Assembly: GCF_900106645.1 (NCBI RefSeq)
Contig: NZ_FNMV01000008.1
Coordinates: 62,001-126,000 of the forward strand
Direction of reading: 5' to 3'
DNA from: Flavobacterium degerlachei
Lineage (GTDB): Bacteria; Bacteroidota; Bacteroidia; Flavobacteriales; Flavobacteriaceae
DNA: 64,000 nucleotides
The notes under the pieces were generated by a model, which was not told the origin of the DNA, searched no databases, and worked only from the letters and a program-made list of their open reading frames with translations. Both the position numbers and the translations under genes were made by a program. Positions 35,129-43,258 of this stretch are shown here, in pieces; within the stretch, counting starts at the first letter, position 1, and each line of letters starts with the position of its first letter.

Positions 35129-36452
35129 ATTACTTGACTATATCAATCTTAGCAAAGGCGAAGAAGATAAGCATAGGGTTTTAGAGGATGTAAAATCCAA
35201 CATTTCATTCAGAGGTTCAAATTTATGGATTCTGGCGTGCGCTATTGTAGTAGCATCGATAGGGTTAAATGTAAATTCGACGGCGGTAATCATAGGCGCA
35301 ATGCTTATATCTCCTTTAATGGGTCCCATCATAGGTGCTGGTTTCGGATTAGGGATCTATGACTTTAATTTACTCAAAAGATCCCTGAAAAACCTGTTGA
35401 TAGCTACAGTTGTAGGCTTATTGGTATCTACACTTTACTTCTATGTTAGTCCTTTTAAGGAAACACAGCCTGAACTATTATCAAGGACTTCACCCAATAT
35501 TTATGATATCCTTATCGCCTTTTTTGGGGGATTGGTTGGGGCTATTGCAATAACACGAGTTGAAAAAGGGAATCCCATTCCGGGGGTAGCGATTGCTACA
35601 GCCCTTATGCCTCCTCTTTGTACCGCTGGTTATGGATTAGCACTAGGTAGCTTCAAATTCTTTTTTGGAGCCATGTATTTGTATTCCATAAATTGTGTAT
35701 TTATCTGTATTTCTACCTTTTTCATTGTCAAATTTTTAAAATACCCTGTCAAAAAACAACTAGATGACAAACATCAAAAACAAGTACGATACATTATTAC
35801 AAGCTTAATAACAGTATTAATTTTACCGAGTATTTATTTTGCGTACCAATTGATTGAGCAGAAAAAATACCAACATCAAGTTGATATTTTCATGGAAAAT
35901 GAATTTACCAATAAAGGGATTGCTATTTTATACAAGAAAACAAACTTTAATTCTAAGCCAAAAACGTTGCAGCTTGGTGTTCTTTCCAAACGATTTACTG
36001 ATCCAGAAATAAAATTACTCAATCAAAAATTAACAACCTACGATATAAACGATACCAAATTAGTGGTTATGCAAGATACCACTGACCTCAAAAGTGACAT
36101 TTTAAATGAAATCAATTCCAACAAGTCGGTATTGAGCAAAAAAGATGTAACTATCTTAAACTTAAAAAATGAAATTGCCAAAAACAGGTATGACAATAAA
36201 GCATTGTTAGCTGAGGTAAAAATCCTATTTCCAGAAATTGAAAATATTTCCTTATCGAATCATACTTTCGATGAAAACACAGACAGTACCAGAACAGTCC
36301 CTGTCTTAATTTACAAAAGTAGAGAAGGCATACAGAAGCCTTCAGAAGAAAAGCTGGCATTATGGCTGAAACAACGATTGGTAAAAAAAGAATTAGAAAT
36401 TTTTAGAGCACCAAACACTGCTCCAAAAGCTGAGCCTACCAAAAAGAAATAG
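35109..36452 (+). CDS. DUF389 membrane protein
   Basis: This 447-residue protein of the DUF389 family (uncharacterised hydrophobic domain) has a short polar N terminus and then about six membrane helices (residues about 35-250). These include STAVIIGAMLISPLMGPIIG and RVEKGNPIPGVAIATALMPP, the family core motifs. A soluble C-terminal region follows (about 255-447), which is charged and includes a Leu-rich coiled segment. The family's function is unknown. Its start lies within the last 20 bases of nhaA, in another frame, so translation is probably coupled, which points to a role in ion or pH homeostasis. No catalytic residues are evident. Confidence 0.88.
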   Translation: MKTTMNRLLDYINLSKGEEDKHRVLEDVKSNISFRGSNLWILACAIVVASIGLNVNSTAVIIGAMLISPLMGPIIGAGFGLGIYDFNLLKRSLKNLLIATVVGLLVSTLYFYVSPFKETQPELLSRTSPNIYDILIAFFGGLVGAIAITRVEKGNPIPGVAIATALMPPLCTAGYGLALGSFKFFFGAMYLYSINCVFICISTFFIVKFLKYPVKKQLDDKHQKQVRYIITSLITVLILPSIYFAYQLIEQKKYQHQVDIFMENEFTNKGIAILYKKTNFNSKPKTLQLGVLSKRFTDPEIKLLNQKLTTYDINDTKLVVMQDTTDLKSDILNEINSNKSVLSKKDVTILNLKNEIAKNRYDNKALLAEVKILFPEIENISLSNHTFDENTDSTRTVPVLIYKSREGIQKPSEEKLALWLKQRLVKKELEIFRAPNTAPKAEPTKKK

Positions 36453-36532
36453 AGTTCTAACTAAGAGTAACAAGTTTCAGATTCCATAATGACAAAATAC
36501 TTTCGATTTTTACTGTATCAAAAGGAAACTTC

Positions 36533-36906
36533 ATGAATTCACAAGAAGCTACTAACTATAAACGCATTGCAGTAGCAATTGACCATATCAAACTTAATTT
36601 TAAGGAGTATCCCGACTTGGATGAAGTCGCGTCCGAAGTAAACCTAAGCCCTTTTCATTTTCAAGTCCTTTTTACAGAATGGGCTACTACTCGTATATTG
36701 CATGATTTATTTGCAAGCACCAAAAGTATGAGGCCTTACAAATATTAGGATTGCACTAAAATATTCGTGTTAATTATACTTTTTAGTAAGGAGCATTTAG
36801 GACTGTTATTCTTCCCGCTACAACAAAAAGATCTTCTACATGGGTTTCACATACGAAATCATGCGACTTAATTGAATTACAACGTCACTATCCCAATACC
36901 ATCTTT
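36533..36906 (+). pseudogene. Decayed Ada-type HTH / O6-methylguanine methyltransferase gene
   Basis: Pieces of one gene lie in order but in three reading frames. At 36533-36748 is an AraC-type HTH (YKRIAVAIDHIKLNFKEYPD, LSPFHFQVLFTEW). About 40 residues of it are missing before RILHDLF, and it stops after RPYKY. In the next frame, 36790-36828 gives GAFRTVILPATTK. In another, 36828-36866 gives KIFYMGFTYEI. Then 36868-36906 gives LIELQRHYPNTIF. These match the successive parts of bifunctional HTH/methyltransferase proteins, up to the middle of the ribonuclease-like domain. The catalytic PCHR part is absent. The gene is therefore deleted, frameshifted and truncated. The small intact-looking 71-residue frame at 36533 should not be read as a working regulator. 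Confidence 0.8.
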
Positions 36907-37160
36907 GTAATATATTGGATGCATCTTCCCAAGGGAAAGCCATAAAAAAACAGGCAGCCTATATCAAGAAATAAACGCAACAAATTAGAAGTCTAATTTA
37001 TCATGAGATTATCAAATTAAATTGGAGGCCTTTAAATCTTATAAAAAAGAGCGTGTTTAATCGTATATTATTGATTATCAACGTTAAATTTAGTTTTAAA
37101 CAAAAATATTCCCTAGTTTACACTAAGTTTAATAGTCATGAATCCCTAATATTTTTAATT

Positions 37161-38033
37161 ATGAACAAACCTTTAAAATGGTATTTAAGGAGACATTCTT
37201 TATTATATAAAATACGGTTTAAGTTGATTTCTAAAAAGTCAACTTTTTCTGATATGGAAGATATGTGCTATAATTACATAAACCCTAAAAATGAAATTCC
37301 GTCAATTTACTTTGAGTTAAACCAATCCATATTTACCGAAACTGACGGACATTTAACTGACCTAAAAAAAGCTGAAAAAATAGCAAATTGGCTTAGAAAC
37401 AATATAAAAGGCGGCCCAGGATTAGGTAATTCCTCTGAAAGTGCGATACGTAAAATGATTAATGGGGAAGGTGGCGTTTGCAGTGATTTTGCGCAAGTAT
37501 ATAACAACTTTTGTGTTATCAATGATTTGAAAGTAAAAGAATGGGGCTTAAAAATTATTACTGATGAGCCTCAAACCAAAGGAGGACATTCCTTTAACGA
37601 AATCTACTCCCAAGAATTACAAAAGTGGATTCTAATTGATGTGGCTAAATGTCTCTTTTTCTATCATTCTGCCCTAAGCTTACCACTATCGGTTTCTGAC
37701 CTAATTGCCCTGAAAAGGCAAAAAAAAGAAATCAAATATTGTGAATTCAACAAAGAAATTACAGCCGACCCTAAAAGAATAAAAGAGCTTTATCTTGCGA
37801 TGAATTCCTTTCCTTTTCTGATTACTAATTATAGGAATAAAATCTGTGACTACTTCCTGACTAAATTAAACTTTCTCCCAGTATCACTAATTCACGGAAT
37901 ATTATTCTTGAGCGGAAACAGTTATGCATTTCAGTTCCCATTGGATCCCATAAATAACATTATTCAAAGACCAGTTATCCGTCTTATACCAAAAAGAAAT
38001 CCAATGCAAGTCTTAGAGGAAATCGCCAAATAA
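37161..38033 (+). CDS. Transglutaminase-like domain protein
   Basis: This 290-residue protein has a transglutaminase-like (papain-fold) core. The Cys is in GEGGVCSDFAQVYN (residue 107), the His in GGHSFNEIY (143) and the Asp in KWILIDVAK (160), so the triad is complete. The family cleaves or forms amide bonds, and members may be peptidases. There is no signal peptide in this start choice. The frame is open further back to ATG 37053, but that gives 36 extra residues without family character, so 37161 (MNKPLKWYLRR) is preferred. The C-terminal third (about 165-290) is hydrophobic in part and not recognised. It lies between the decayed Ada gene and the alkylation genes; a link to them is unproven. 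Confidence 0.8.
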   Translation: MNKPLKWYLRRHSLLYKIRFKLISKKSTFSDMEDMCYNYINPKNEIPSIYFELNQSIFTETDGHLTDLKKAEKIANWLRNNIKGGPGLGNSSESAIRKMINGEGGVCSDFAQVYNNFCVINDLKVKEWGLKIITDEPQTKGGHSFNEIYSQELQKWILIDVAKCLFFYHSALSLPLSVSDLIALKRQKKEIKYCEFNKEITADPKRIKELYLAMNSFPFLITNYRNKICDYFLTKLNFLPVSLIHGILFLSGNSYAFQFPLDPINNIIQRPVIRLIPKRNPMQVLEEIAK

Positions 38034-38120
38034 AAAAATCACGTACTGGTTCCATTTTATCTTTTTATGTATAATTTATTGACATATTAAACAGTTATAA
38101 AAATCTATAGTCCATTACAA

Positions 38121-38381
38121 ATGCTTCTCCACGATAAATTAATAGACTCCGAGACCAACACAAAAATCAAACAGAAGTTAATTGTCTTTGGTGGAAACCA
38201 TAAACTTAAAATTTATGGAACCCTAAACTGCAAATCTGACAACCTGCTAAAAAGAGAAAATCGGGTATTTTTTACTTGCGAAGCCGAGGCAATTCAAAAC
38301 AATTTCCGACCTTGTGGTCATTGTATGAAAAGCAAATACCAACAATGGATTTATTCAGCACAGAACCAGACGAAAATATAA
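38121..38381 (+). CDS. Stand-alone Ada-type metal-binding domain protein
   Basis: This 86-residue protein corresponds to the N-terminal phosphotriester-repair domain of Ada (KLIVFGGNHKLKIYGTLNC, then FRPCGHCM). In Ada four cysteines bind zinc, one of them accepting methyl groups from DNA phosphotriesters. Here Cys37, Cys53, Cys65 and Cys68 are present, but the C-x3-C spacing of the first pair is absent. The zinc site or methyl acceptor may therefore differ, or this may be a structural variant. The alkB start codon lies inside its last 37 bases, so the two are translationally coupled. The pair is thus an alkylation-damage unit. In Ada proper this domain is fused to the regulator; here it is separate. 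Confidence 0.8.
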   Translation: MLLHDKLIDSETNTKIKQKLIVFGGNHKLKIYGTLNCKSDNLLKRENRVFFTCEAEAIQNNFRPCGHCMKSKYQQWIYSAQNQTKI

Positions 38382-38959
38382 ACCTATTGCCTAAAGACGG
38401 GACCGTAAACTATTACGGGACTTTGATGTCGCAAGTCAAGGCTAATGAATATCTGGATGAACTACTTGAAAATATCGCCTGGCAAAATGACCAAGCAATC
38501 ATTTTTGGTAAACTTATATTCACCAAACGAAAAGTAGCTTGGTACGGAGATACCAACTTCAATTATACCTACTCCAACACTACCAAGAAAGCCTTGCCTT
38601 GGACTCCAGCTCTTCTGGAACTAAAAGCACTGGCCGAAGCCACAACTGGACAAACTTTCAACTCCTGCTTACTTAATTTGTACCATGATGGTAACGAAGG
38701 TATGGCCTGGCACAGCGACGCCGAAAAAGACCTCAAAAAAAACGGTGCCATAGCTTCCATAAGCTTTGGAGCTGAACGCAAATTTGCCTTTAAACACAAA
38801 GAAACCAAAGAGACCGTTTCCCGCATATTACAAAACGGCAGCCTTCTGGTTATGAAAGACCAAACACAAACGCATTGGTTACACCGCTTACCTCCTACCA
38901 AACTAGTAACTAAACCTCGAGTAAACCTCACTTTTAGAACTATTGTTATAGGTCAGTAA
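38345..38959 (+). CDS. alkB: AlkB-like 2-oxoglutarate/Fe(II) dioxygenase, DNA alkylation repair
   Basis: This 204-residue dioxygenase oxidatively removes methyl groups from damaged bases, using Fe(II) and 2-oxoglutarate. The iron ligands are His123 and Asp125 in MAWHSDAEK and the distal His180 in WLHRLPP. Arg192 and Arg198 in KPRVNLTFR bind 2-oxoglutarate. LLNLYHDGNEGM and ISFGAERKFAFKHK are conserved in ALKBH2/3-type and bacterial group proteins. The frame is open back to 38276, but the upstream residues are not family-like. ATG 38345 (MDLFSTEPDENI) fits better and lies inside the previous gene in another frame. It detoxifies 1-methyladenine and 3-methylcytosine by family analogy. Confidence 0.92.
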   Translation: MDLFSTEPDENINLLPKDGTVNYYGTLMSQVKANEYLDELLENIAWQNDQAIIFGKLIFTKRKVAWYGDTNFNYTYSNTTKKALPWTPALLELKALAEATTGQTFNSCLLNLYHDGNEGMAWHSDAEKDLKKNGAIASISFGAERKFAFKHKETKETVSRILQNGSLLVMKDQTQTHWLHRLPPTKLVTKPRVNLTFRTIVIGQ

Positions 38960-39055
38960 AAAAAGCATATCATTAAATAAAAAATAAATACTACATTAGT
39001 ACTACAATATCAGCATGTTACTATCATTTTGAAACCATTCTAAAAACAATAAAAA

Positions 39056-39481
39056 ATGGCAGCAGTTAAAATCGCAGTTACAGATCAGGAAATCAGAATG
39101 TGTTGGGAAGCACTCTATTTATTAAGGCCCATGCTCCAGCCCACCACTTTTTTAGATCAAATAAAAGAAATGCAAAAAGAAGGATATGTCCTTTTGTATG
39201 TATTTGAGCACAACAAAGTAGTTTCAATTGCTGGCTATCGTATTTATAGCATGTTATATTGTGGTAAAATACTTTATATCGATGATTTATCAACTTTAGA
39301 ATCGGCCAGAGGGAATGGTCATGCTACAACTGTTTTAAAACATCTGTATGAAGTTGCTGCAGAACAGGATTGTAAAGCCATCCATTTGGATAGTGGACAT
39401 AGTAGAACTGCGGCACACAAACTGTATTTAAAAGAAGATTTCACCATCAGTGCATTTCATTTTAGCAAACCCATCAATTAA
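39056..39481 (+). CDS. GNAT-family N-acetyltransferase
   Basis: This 141-residue small acetyltransferase has the strand YVLLYVFEHNKVVSIAGYRI and the acetyl-CoA loop IDDLSTLESARGNGHATTVL (R/QxxGxG/A type, ARGNGHA). Its late motif is CKAIHLDSGHSRTAAHKLYL. This pattern, with LDSG followed by RTAAHKLY, is that of the YjgM/AAC-like short GNATs. The substrate is unknown. It is single, with 96 bases after alkB, and the next gene follows after 64 bases in the same direction. No promoter match was found in the short gaps, so it could be part of a loose accessory operon. Confidence 0.88.
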   Translation: MAAVKIAVTDQEIRMCWEALYLLRPMLQPTTFLDQIKEMQKEGYVLLYVFEHNKVVSIAGYRIYSMLYCGKILYIDDLSTLESARGNGHATTVLKHLYEVAAEQDCKAIHLDSGHSRTAAHKLYLKEDFTISAFHFSKPIN

Positions 39482-39545
39482 ACATGTAATTGCTCGACTG
39501 CACCCAAAAGTAGCTAAGAGTTAACTGAATTTATTTTAGAAAATA

Positions 39546-39914
39546 ATGGAACATAAAGCCAAATCAATACGTCCCTTTATAGGCGCTAAAGATTACAAAC
39601 AATCTCGCAGTTTTTACCGAAATCTTAATTTTAAAGAAACGGTATTGTCCTTCAATATGTCTTATTTTGAAGCCGATGGCTTGGGTTTCTATTTACAAGA
39701 TTATTACACCAAAGATTGGATTGACAACACCATGGTTTTTATGGAAGTCGATAACGTAAACCGATACTATAATGAATTGACAGCCTTAGATCTGCCTTTT
39801 AAATATGACGGTGTTAAACTTTCTCCTATTCGCTTACAACCTTGGGGAAAGGAATGTTACTTGCACGACCCATCCGGAATCCTATGGCACTTTGGAGAAT
39901 TCAACACCCCATAA
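39546..39914 (+). CDS. VOC-superfamily (glyoxalase/bleomycin-resistance-like) protein
   Basis: This 122-residue protein has the paired beta-alpha-beta-beta-beta modules of the VOC fold: SIRPFIGAKDYKQSRSFYRN first, then VEVDNVNRYYNELTALDLP and ending GKECYLHDPSGILWHFGEF. The metal-binding glutamate near the C terminus (HFGEF) is in the position used by enzymes of the fold, while the first histidine is replaced. It could be a metal-binding resistance protein or an uncharacterised lyase/isomerase. No signal peptide. No specific activity is suggested by its neighbours. Confidence 0.85.
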   Translation: MEHKAKSIRPFIGAKDYKQSRSFYRNLNFKETVLSFNMSYFEADGLGFYLQDYYTKDWIDNTMVFMEVDNVNRYYNELTALDLPFKYDGVKLSPIRLQPWGKECYLHDPSGILWHFGEFNTP

Positions 39915-40116
39915 ACTAGTATAGTAAAACACTTTAAATATTCCTGCTTCCAAATATCACCAAAAGTGGGTATTGCTATTACCAATTTAATGTTGTCTAT
40001 TTACGATAGGGAAAAAAGCTTCAAAAAAATTCATATTTAGATGTCGTTTTTCTTTTAATACTATCAAGAAGTAACCAACTATAAAAACCTTTTACTTAAC
40101 CCAAAACTAACCTAAT

Positions 40117-40377
40117 ATGAATAGCGAATGGATTGCAAATTATGATGACAACCTAATCACAATAACTAACAACTGGTTTTCTGGCGAAAAGCTATTTATT
40201 AATGACACCCTTCAGGATGAGCAGTTAAACTTTATAACTCCAAGTAAAATGTCGGGAATTTTGACAGATAAAAAGGGTGATAGACTGCATGTTAAAACTA
40301 ATATTTCTGGATTTTTTAAGGTAAGTTGTCGACTTTTTATAAATCATAAAAAAATAGATTTAAAACAAGTCAAATAA
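40117..40377 (+). CDS. Small uncharacterised protein paired with a CPBP protease
   Basis: This 86-residue protein has no recognised domain. The pattern suggests a beta-rich fold (DDNLITITNNWFSGEKLFIN, then GDRLHVKTNISGFFKVSCR). It has no signal peptide or membrane segment. The ATG of the CPBP protease gene begins directly after its stop codon, with no spacer, so the pair is translationally coupled. It may be a partner or substrate-binding subunit of that membrane protein, but this is inference from position only. Upstream, 39915-40116 holds no recognised promoter. Confidence 0.55.
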   Translation: MNSEWIANYDDNLITITNNWFSGEKLFINDTLQDEQLNFITPSKMSGILTDKKGDRLHVKTNISGFFKVSCRLFINHKKIDLKQVK

Positions 40378-41256
40378 ATGAAAATTCCTTTTAATGACAA
40401 GCATCAGGGTTTATATAAAGCCGTAACCATAATTCTGCCTTATATTTTTATTGTAGGAAGCCTTCAAGTATTGGCAGCCTATTTTTCAGGTTATGATTAT
40501 ATGCATCGTGACACCTTTCCCCGGACCTCATTACAAACGTTTTTTTCCTCATTTGCGACGGTTATAGGCACTGTTGTAACCGTATTACTTTTTCAAAAGA
40601 AAAAAATTGATCTAAAATCATTTGGCCGTTTAGGTTTTCAAACCATATCTGTCAAAAAAGAGCTAATCCTTGGCTTATTGCTTGGATTTGTAATTATGTC
40701 AACGGGCTTTTTAAGTTTGCTTTTAATCAATGAAATAAGCATTCAATCCATTCATTTTAATTTAACTGAACTTTTGTTAAATGTTGGGCTTTTCATTTGC
40801 GTTGCTATTTCTGAAGAAATACTGTGCCGAGGATATATGTTAAGTACTCTTATGAAGTCGTATAATAAGTATGTGGCTTTGGCTATTTCTGCATTACTTT
40901 TCAGCCTATTGCACATAGCCAATGATTTTATATCAATATTAAATCTCTTTGACCTTTTCATTGCTGGAATTCTCTTGGGTATCTGCTACATTTTTACGCG
41001 AAGATTATGGTTTGCCATCGCTTTGCATTTTAGCTGGAATTTTTTTCAAGGAACTATTTTTGGCTTTAATGTCAGTGGCAACGACCATTACTCCTTATTA
41101 CAAATCAACTACAGTAATCCTAGTATCTGGAATGGAGGCGGTTTTGGTTTTGAGGGCTCTGTACTCTCAATTGTGTTTCAAGTTGTCGCTATCTACCTAA
41201 TATATGACCACTACAATAACAAAAGATTCAAACTCAGTCTTGCTAATTTCTTATGA
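40378..41256 (+). CDS. CPBP-family intramembrane glutamic protease (Abi/CAAX-like)
   Basis: This 292-residue inner-membrane protein has about eight membrane helices. The catalytic motifs are Glu146-Glu147 and Arg151 in SEEILCRGYML, His179 in SLLHIANDF, and His217 with Asn221 in ALHFSWNFFQG. The set defines CPBP (Abi2/Rce1-type) proteases, which cleave prenylated or other small membrane-associated peptides, and some protect bacteria from bacteriocins. All active-site residues are present. The preceding small gene is directly coupled. The last about 50 residues (GNDHYSLLQINYSNPS) form an exposed segment and one more helix. A terminator follows at 41277. Confidence 0.9.
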   Translation: MKIPFNDKHQGLYKAVTIILPYIFIVGSLQVLAAYFSGYDYMHRDTFPRTSLQTFFSSFATVIGTVVTVLLFQKKKIDLKSFGRLGFQTISVKKELILGLLLGFVIMSTGFLSLLLINEISIQSIHFNLTELLLNVGLFICVAISEEILCRGYMLSTLMKSYNKYVALAISALLFSLLHIANDFISILNLFDLFIAGILLGICYIFTRRLWFAIALHFSWNFFQGTIFGFNVSGNDHYSLLQINYSNPSIWNGGGFGFEGSVLSIVFQVVAIYLIYDHYNNKRFKLSLANFL

Positions 41257-41276
41257 TAAAAACCTTTTCACAAACC

Positions 41277-41313
41277 AAAAAATCCCTTTTGAATCAATTA
41301 AAAGGGATTTTTT
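41277..41313 (+). terminator. Bidirectional terminator between CPBP and rluD-type genes
   Basis: AAAAAATCCCTTTT and AAAAGGGATTTTTT form a perfect 14-base stem with a nine-base loop. Confidence 0.9.
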
Positions 41314-41375
41314 ATATAATTGCTTTTCTCTAAAACTACTGTCTTCCAACTTTAAACCTTAAACTTCAAAAAAAA

Positions 41376-42419
41376 CTATCCTTGTTCCTCTTCTGTCAAA
41401 TGCGATTTAGAATAGCCTCTCCACTTCTCGATACAATCTTGAAAATCTTGTGGTAATTCTGTATCAAAACGCATCATTTCTCCCGTTGTAGGATGAACGA
41501 AACCTAATGTTTTAGCGTGTAAAGCCTGTCTTGGTAATATTTTAAAACAGTTGTCTATAAACTGCTTGTATTTAGTAAACGTGGTTCCTTTAAGAATCAA
41601 ATGACCGCCATAACGCTCGTCATTAAATAAAGGATGTCCTATGTGTTTTAAATGCGCTCTAATCTGATGCGTTCTTCCCGTTTCTAGTTGGCATGAGATC
41701 AAAGTCACATATCCAAAACGCTCTAACACTTTATAATGAGTAACAGCAGGTTTTCCAATCTCAGGATCAGCAAAAACAGCCATTTGCATGCGGTCTTTCA
41801 AGTGACGCGCTAAGTTTCCTTCGATCGTTCCTTCTTCCTCGTTTACATTTCCCCAAACCAAAGCAACATATTCTCTTTCAGATGTTTTTGCTTCAAATTG
41901 TTTCGCAAGATGCGTCATCGCCGCTTCAGTTTTGGCAATTACTAATAATCCTGAAGTATCTTTGTCAATTCGGTGTACTAATCCAGGACGCTCGCTGCTG
42001 TTCATTGGCAAATTATCAAAATGATACGCCAAGGCATGCACTAAAGTTCCTGTATAATTTCCGTGACCAGGATGAACAACCATTCCAGGTTCTTTGTTTA
42101 TTAGCAACAAAGTATCATCTTCAAAAACAATATTCAACGGAATATTCTCCGGTATAATATGATTTTCATACGGCGGATGCGTTAGCATCACACGTACTAT
42201 ATCTAACGGTTTTACTTTATAATTTGACTTCACAGTCAAATCATTCACAAAAATATTACCTTCGGTTGCTGCAGTCTGTATTTTGTTACGGGTCGCATTT
42301 TGAATCAAACCCATCAAATATTTGTCAATTCGCAAAGACGCTTGTCCTTTAGGAACTTCAAATTTAAAATGTTCGTACAATTCTTCTTCCAAGTCTATTG
42401 ACTCTACATTATTGTTCAT
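41376..42419 (-). CDS. rluD: RluD-type 23S rRNA pseudouridine synthase
   Basis: This 347-residue enzyme converts uridine to pseudouridine in rRNA. An S4 RNA-binding domain comes first (SLRIDKYLMGLIQNATRNKI, about residues 26-45). The catalytic core holds the motif HRIDKDTSGLLVIAKT, whose Asp is the nucleophile. KPAVTHYKVLERFG and LETGRTHQIRAHLKHIGHPL follow. RluD proper modifies U1911/1915/1917; the assignment to this subtype is by overall similarity. A longer frame starting at 42446 is possible, but ATG 42419 lies within the PASTA gene end, giving an 11-base overlap. The two are therefore an operon, an arrangement I recall as common in flavobacteria. Confidence 0.93.
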   Translation of the reverse strand: MNNNVESIDLEEELYEHFKFEVPKGQASLRIDKYLMGLIQNATRNKIQTAATEGNIFVNDLTVKSNYKVKPLDIVRVMLTHPPYENHIIPENIPLNIVFEDDTLLLINKEPGMVVHPGHGNYTGTLVHALAYHFDNLPMNSSERPGLVHRIDKDTSGLLVIAKTEAAMTHLAKQFEAKTSEREYVALVWGNVNEEEGTIEGNLARHLKDRMQMAVFADPEIGKPAVTHYKVLERFGYVTLISCQLETGRTHQIRAHLKHIGHPLFNDERYGGHLILKGTTFTKYKQFIDNCFKILPRQALHAKTLGFVHPTTGEMMRFDTELPQDFQDCIEKWRGYSKSHLTEEEQG

Positions 42420-43026
42420 CTGGCATTTCTTCTGTTGGATATGCAATGCTATCCGTTCTTACTTCTTCTTCATAACTCATTTTCCCGTCTCCTAGCACCA
42501 AATCAATTTTGGATGCCTTCAAGACTTTATCTCCCGCTTTCATATTTCTGCCTTTATAACGCATTTCAAGCACCATGTCTTTCCCTAAATTTGGCACATA
42601 GGTTATCGTACCTTCCTCAAGACCTAATGCTCTCAATGTAGGAGCGGCTTCACGATAGGTCTTACCTACCAATTCTGGTATTTTAACTGACGAAAATCCA
42701 GAACTATTGATTTTAATGTACACCTTTCTTCCCACTTTCACCTTTTCGCCTGGCAATGGGTTTTGCTGCACTACACTATATTTAGGAAAATCACTTTTGT
42801 AATCTACACTATCCAGTATCACATAACTAAGATCTAAATCATCTAGTTTTTCCTCCACTTGCTCCTCTGTTAACTTGCTCAAATTAGGAACTGTAATCTC
42901 ATTCCCATGATCAGTTGTAAAAGTCAACCAATGCATAAACAGGTATCCCAAAACGGCAATAATCAAAACGGCTAAAAATACTTGTATAAGAAAAACACGG
43001 CTGGTAAGATACTTACGTAAACTCAT
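42409..43026 (-). CDS. PASTA-domain membrane protein
   Basis: This 205-residue protein has a short cytoplasmic N terminus, one membrane helix (about 10-32, VFLIQVFLAVLIIAVLGYLF) and two or three extracytoplasmic PASTA modules. In Gram-positive kinases and penicillin-binding proteins PASTA domains sense muropeptides. Here no kinase or transpeptidase part exists, so the protein has only the sensing or binding part. The ATG at 43050 would add a short basic segment; 43026 (MSLRKYLTSR) is chosen. It is coupled to the downstream rluD-type gene by an 11-base overlap. It lies next to ddl, so a cell-wall link is plausible but unproven. Confidence 0.88.
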   Translation of the reverse strand: MSLRKYLTSRVFLIQVFLAVLIIAVLGYLFMHWLTFTTDHGNEITVPNLSKLTEEQVEEKLDDLDLSYVILDSVDYKSDFPKYSVVQQNPLPGEKVKVGRKVYIKINSSGFSSVKIPELVGKTYREAAPTLRALGLEEGTITYVPNLGKDMVLEMRYKGRNMKAGDKVLKASKIDLVLGDGKMSYEEEVRTDSIAYPTEEMPDEQ

Positions 43027-43120
43027 AAATTTAATTTTATAATTGGACAAAGATATAGCTATTTCGTTTCAAAAAAAATGATAATTTTGTTTAATGGTAT
43101 TTAGTACTTTCCTGATGAAT

Positions 43121-43191
43121 TTTAGGAGCTATTTCCCGCTATCCGCTATATCCACGCAAAAAAGCGTGGGATGTCGCTGCTATCGGGGCTA
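43121..43191. repeat. Large intergenic hairpin repeat, copy B
   Basis: The border TTTAGGAGCT and CCCGCTATCCGCTATATC match copy A at 13873-13954. The core hairpin is different (CCACGC, six A, GCGTGG at 43152-43169), and the right end is CTATCGGGGCTA. It lies between the divergent PASTA and ddl genes and could act as a terminator or transcript-structure element. Confidence 0.8.
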
Positions 43192-43258
43192 AAAAACGAA
43201 TTGTTTTCATAAAACCAGTAGTTGTACTAACTCAAATATTAGACCTAAAAACTTAAAA

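Noticed and set aside
36533..36748. Intact 71-residue AraC-like regulator
   Set aside because: The frame ends early after an internal deletion, and the following bases contain further Ada-type pieces in other frames, so it is a relic.
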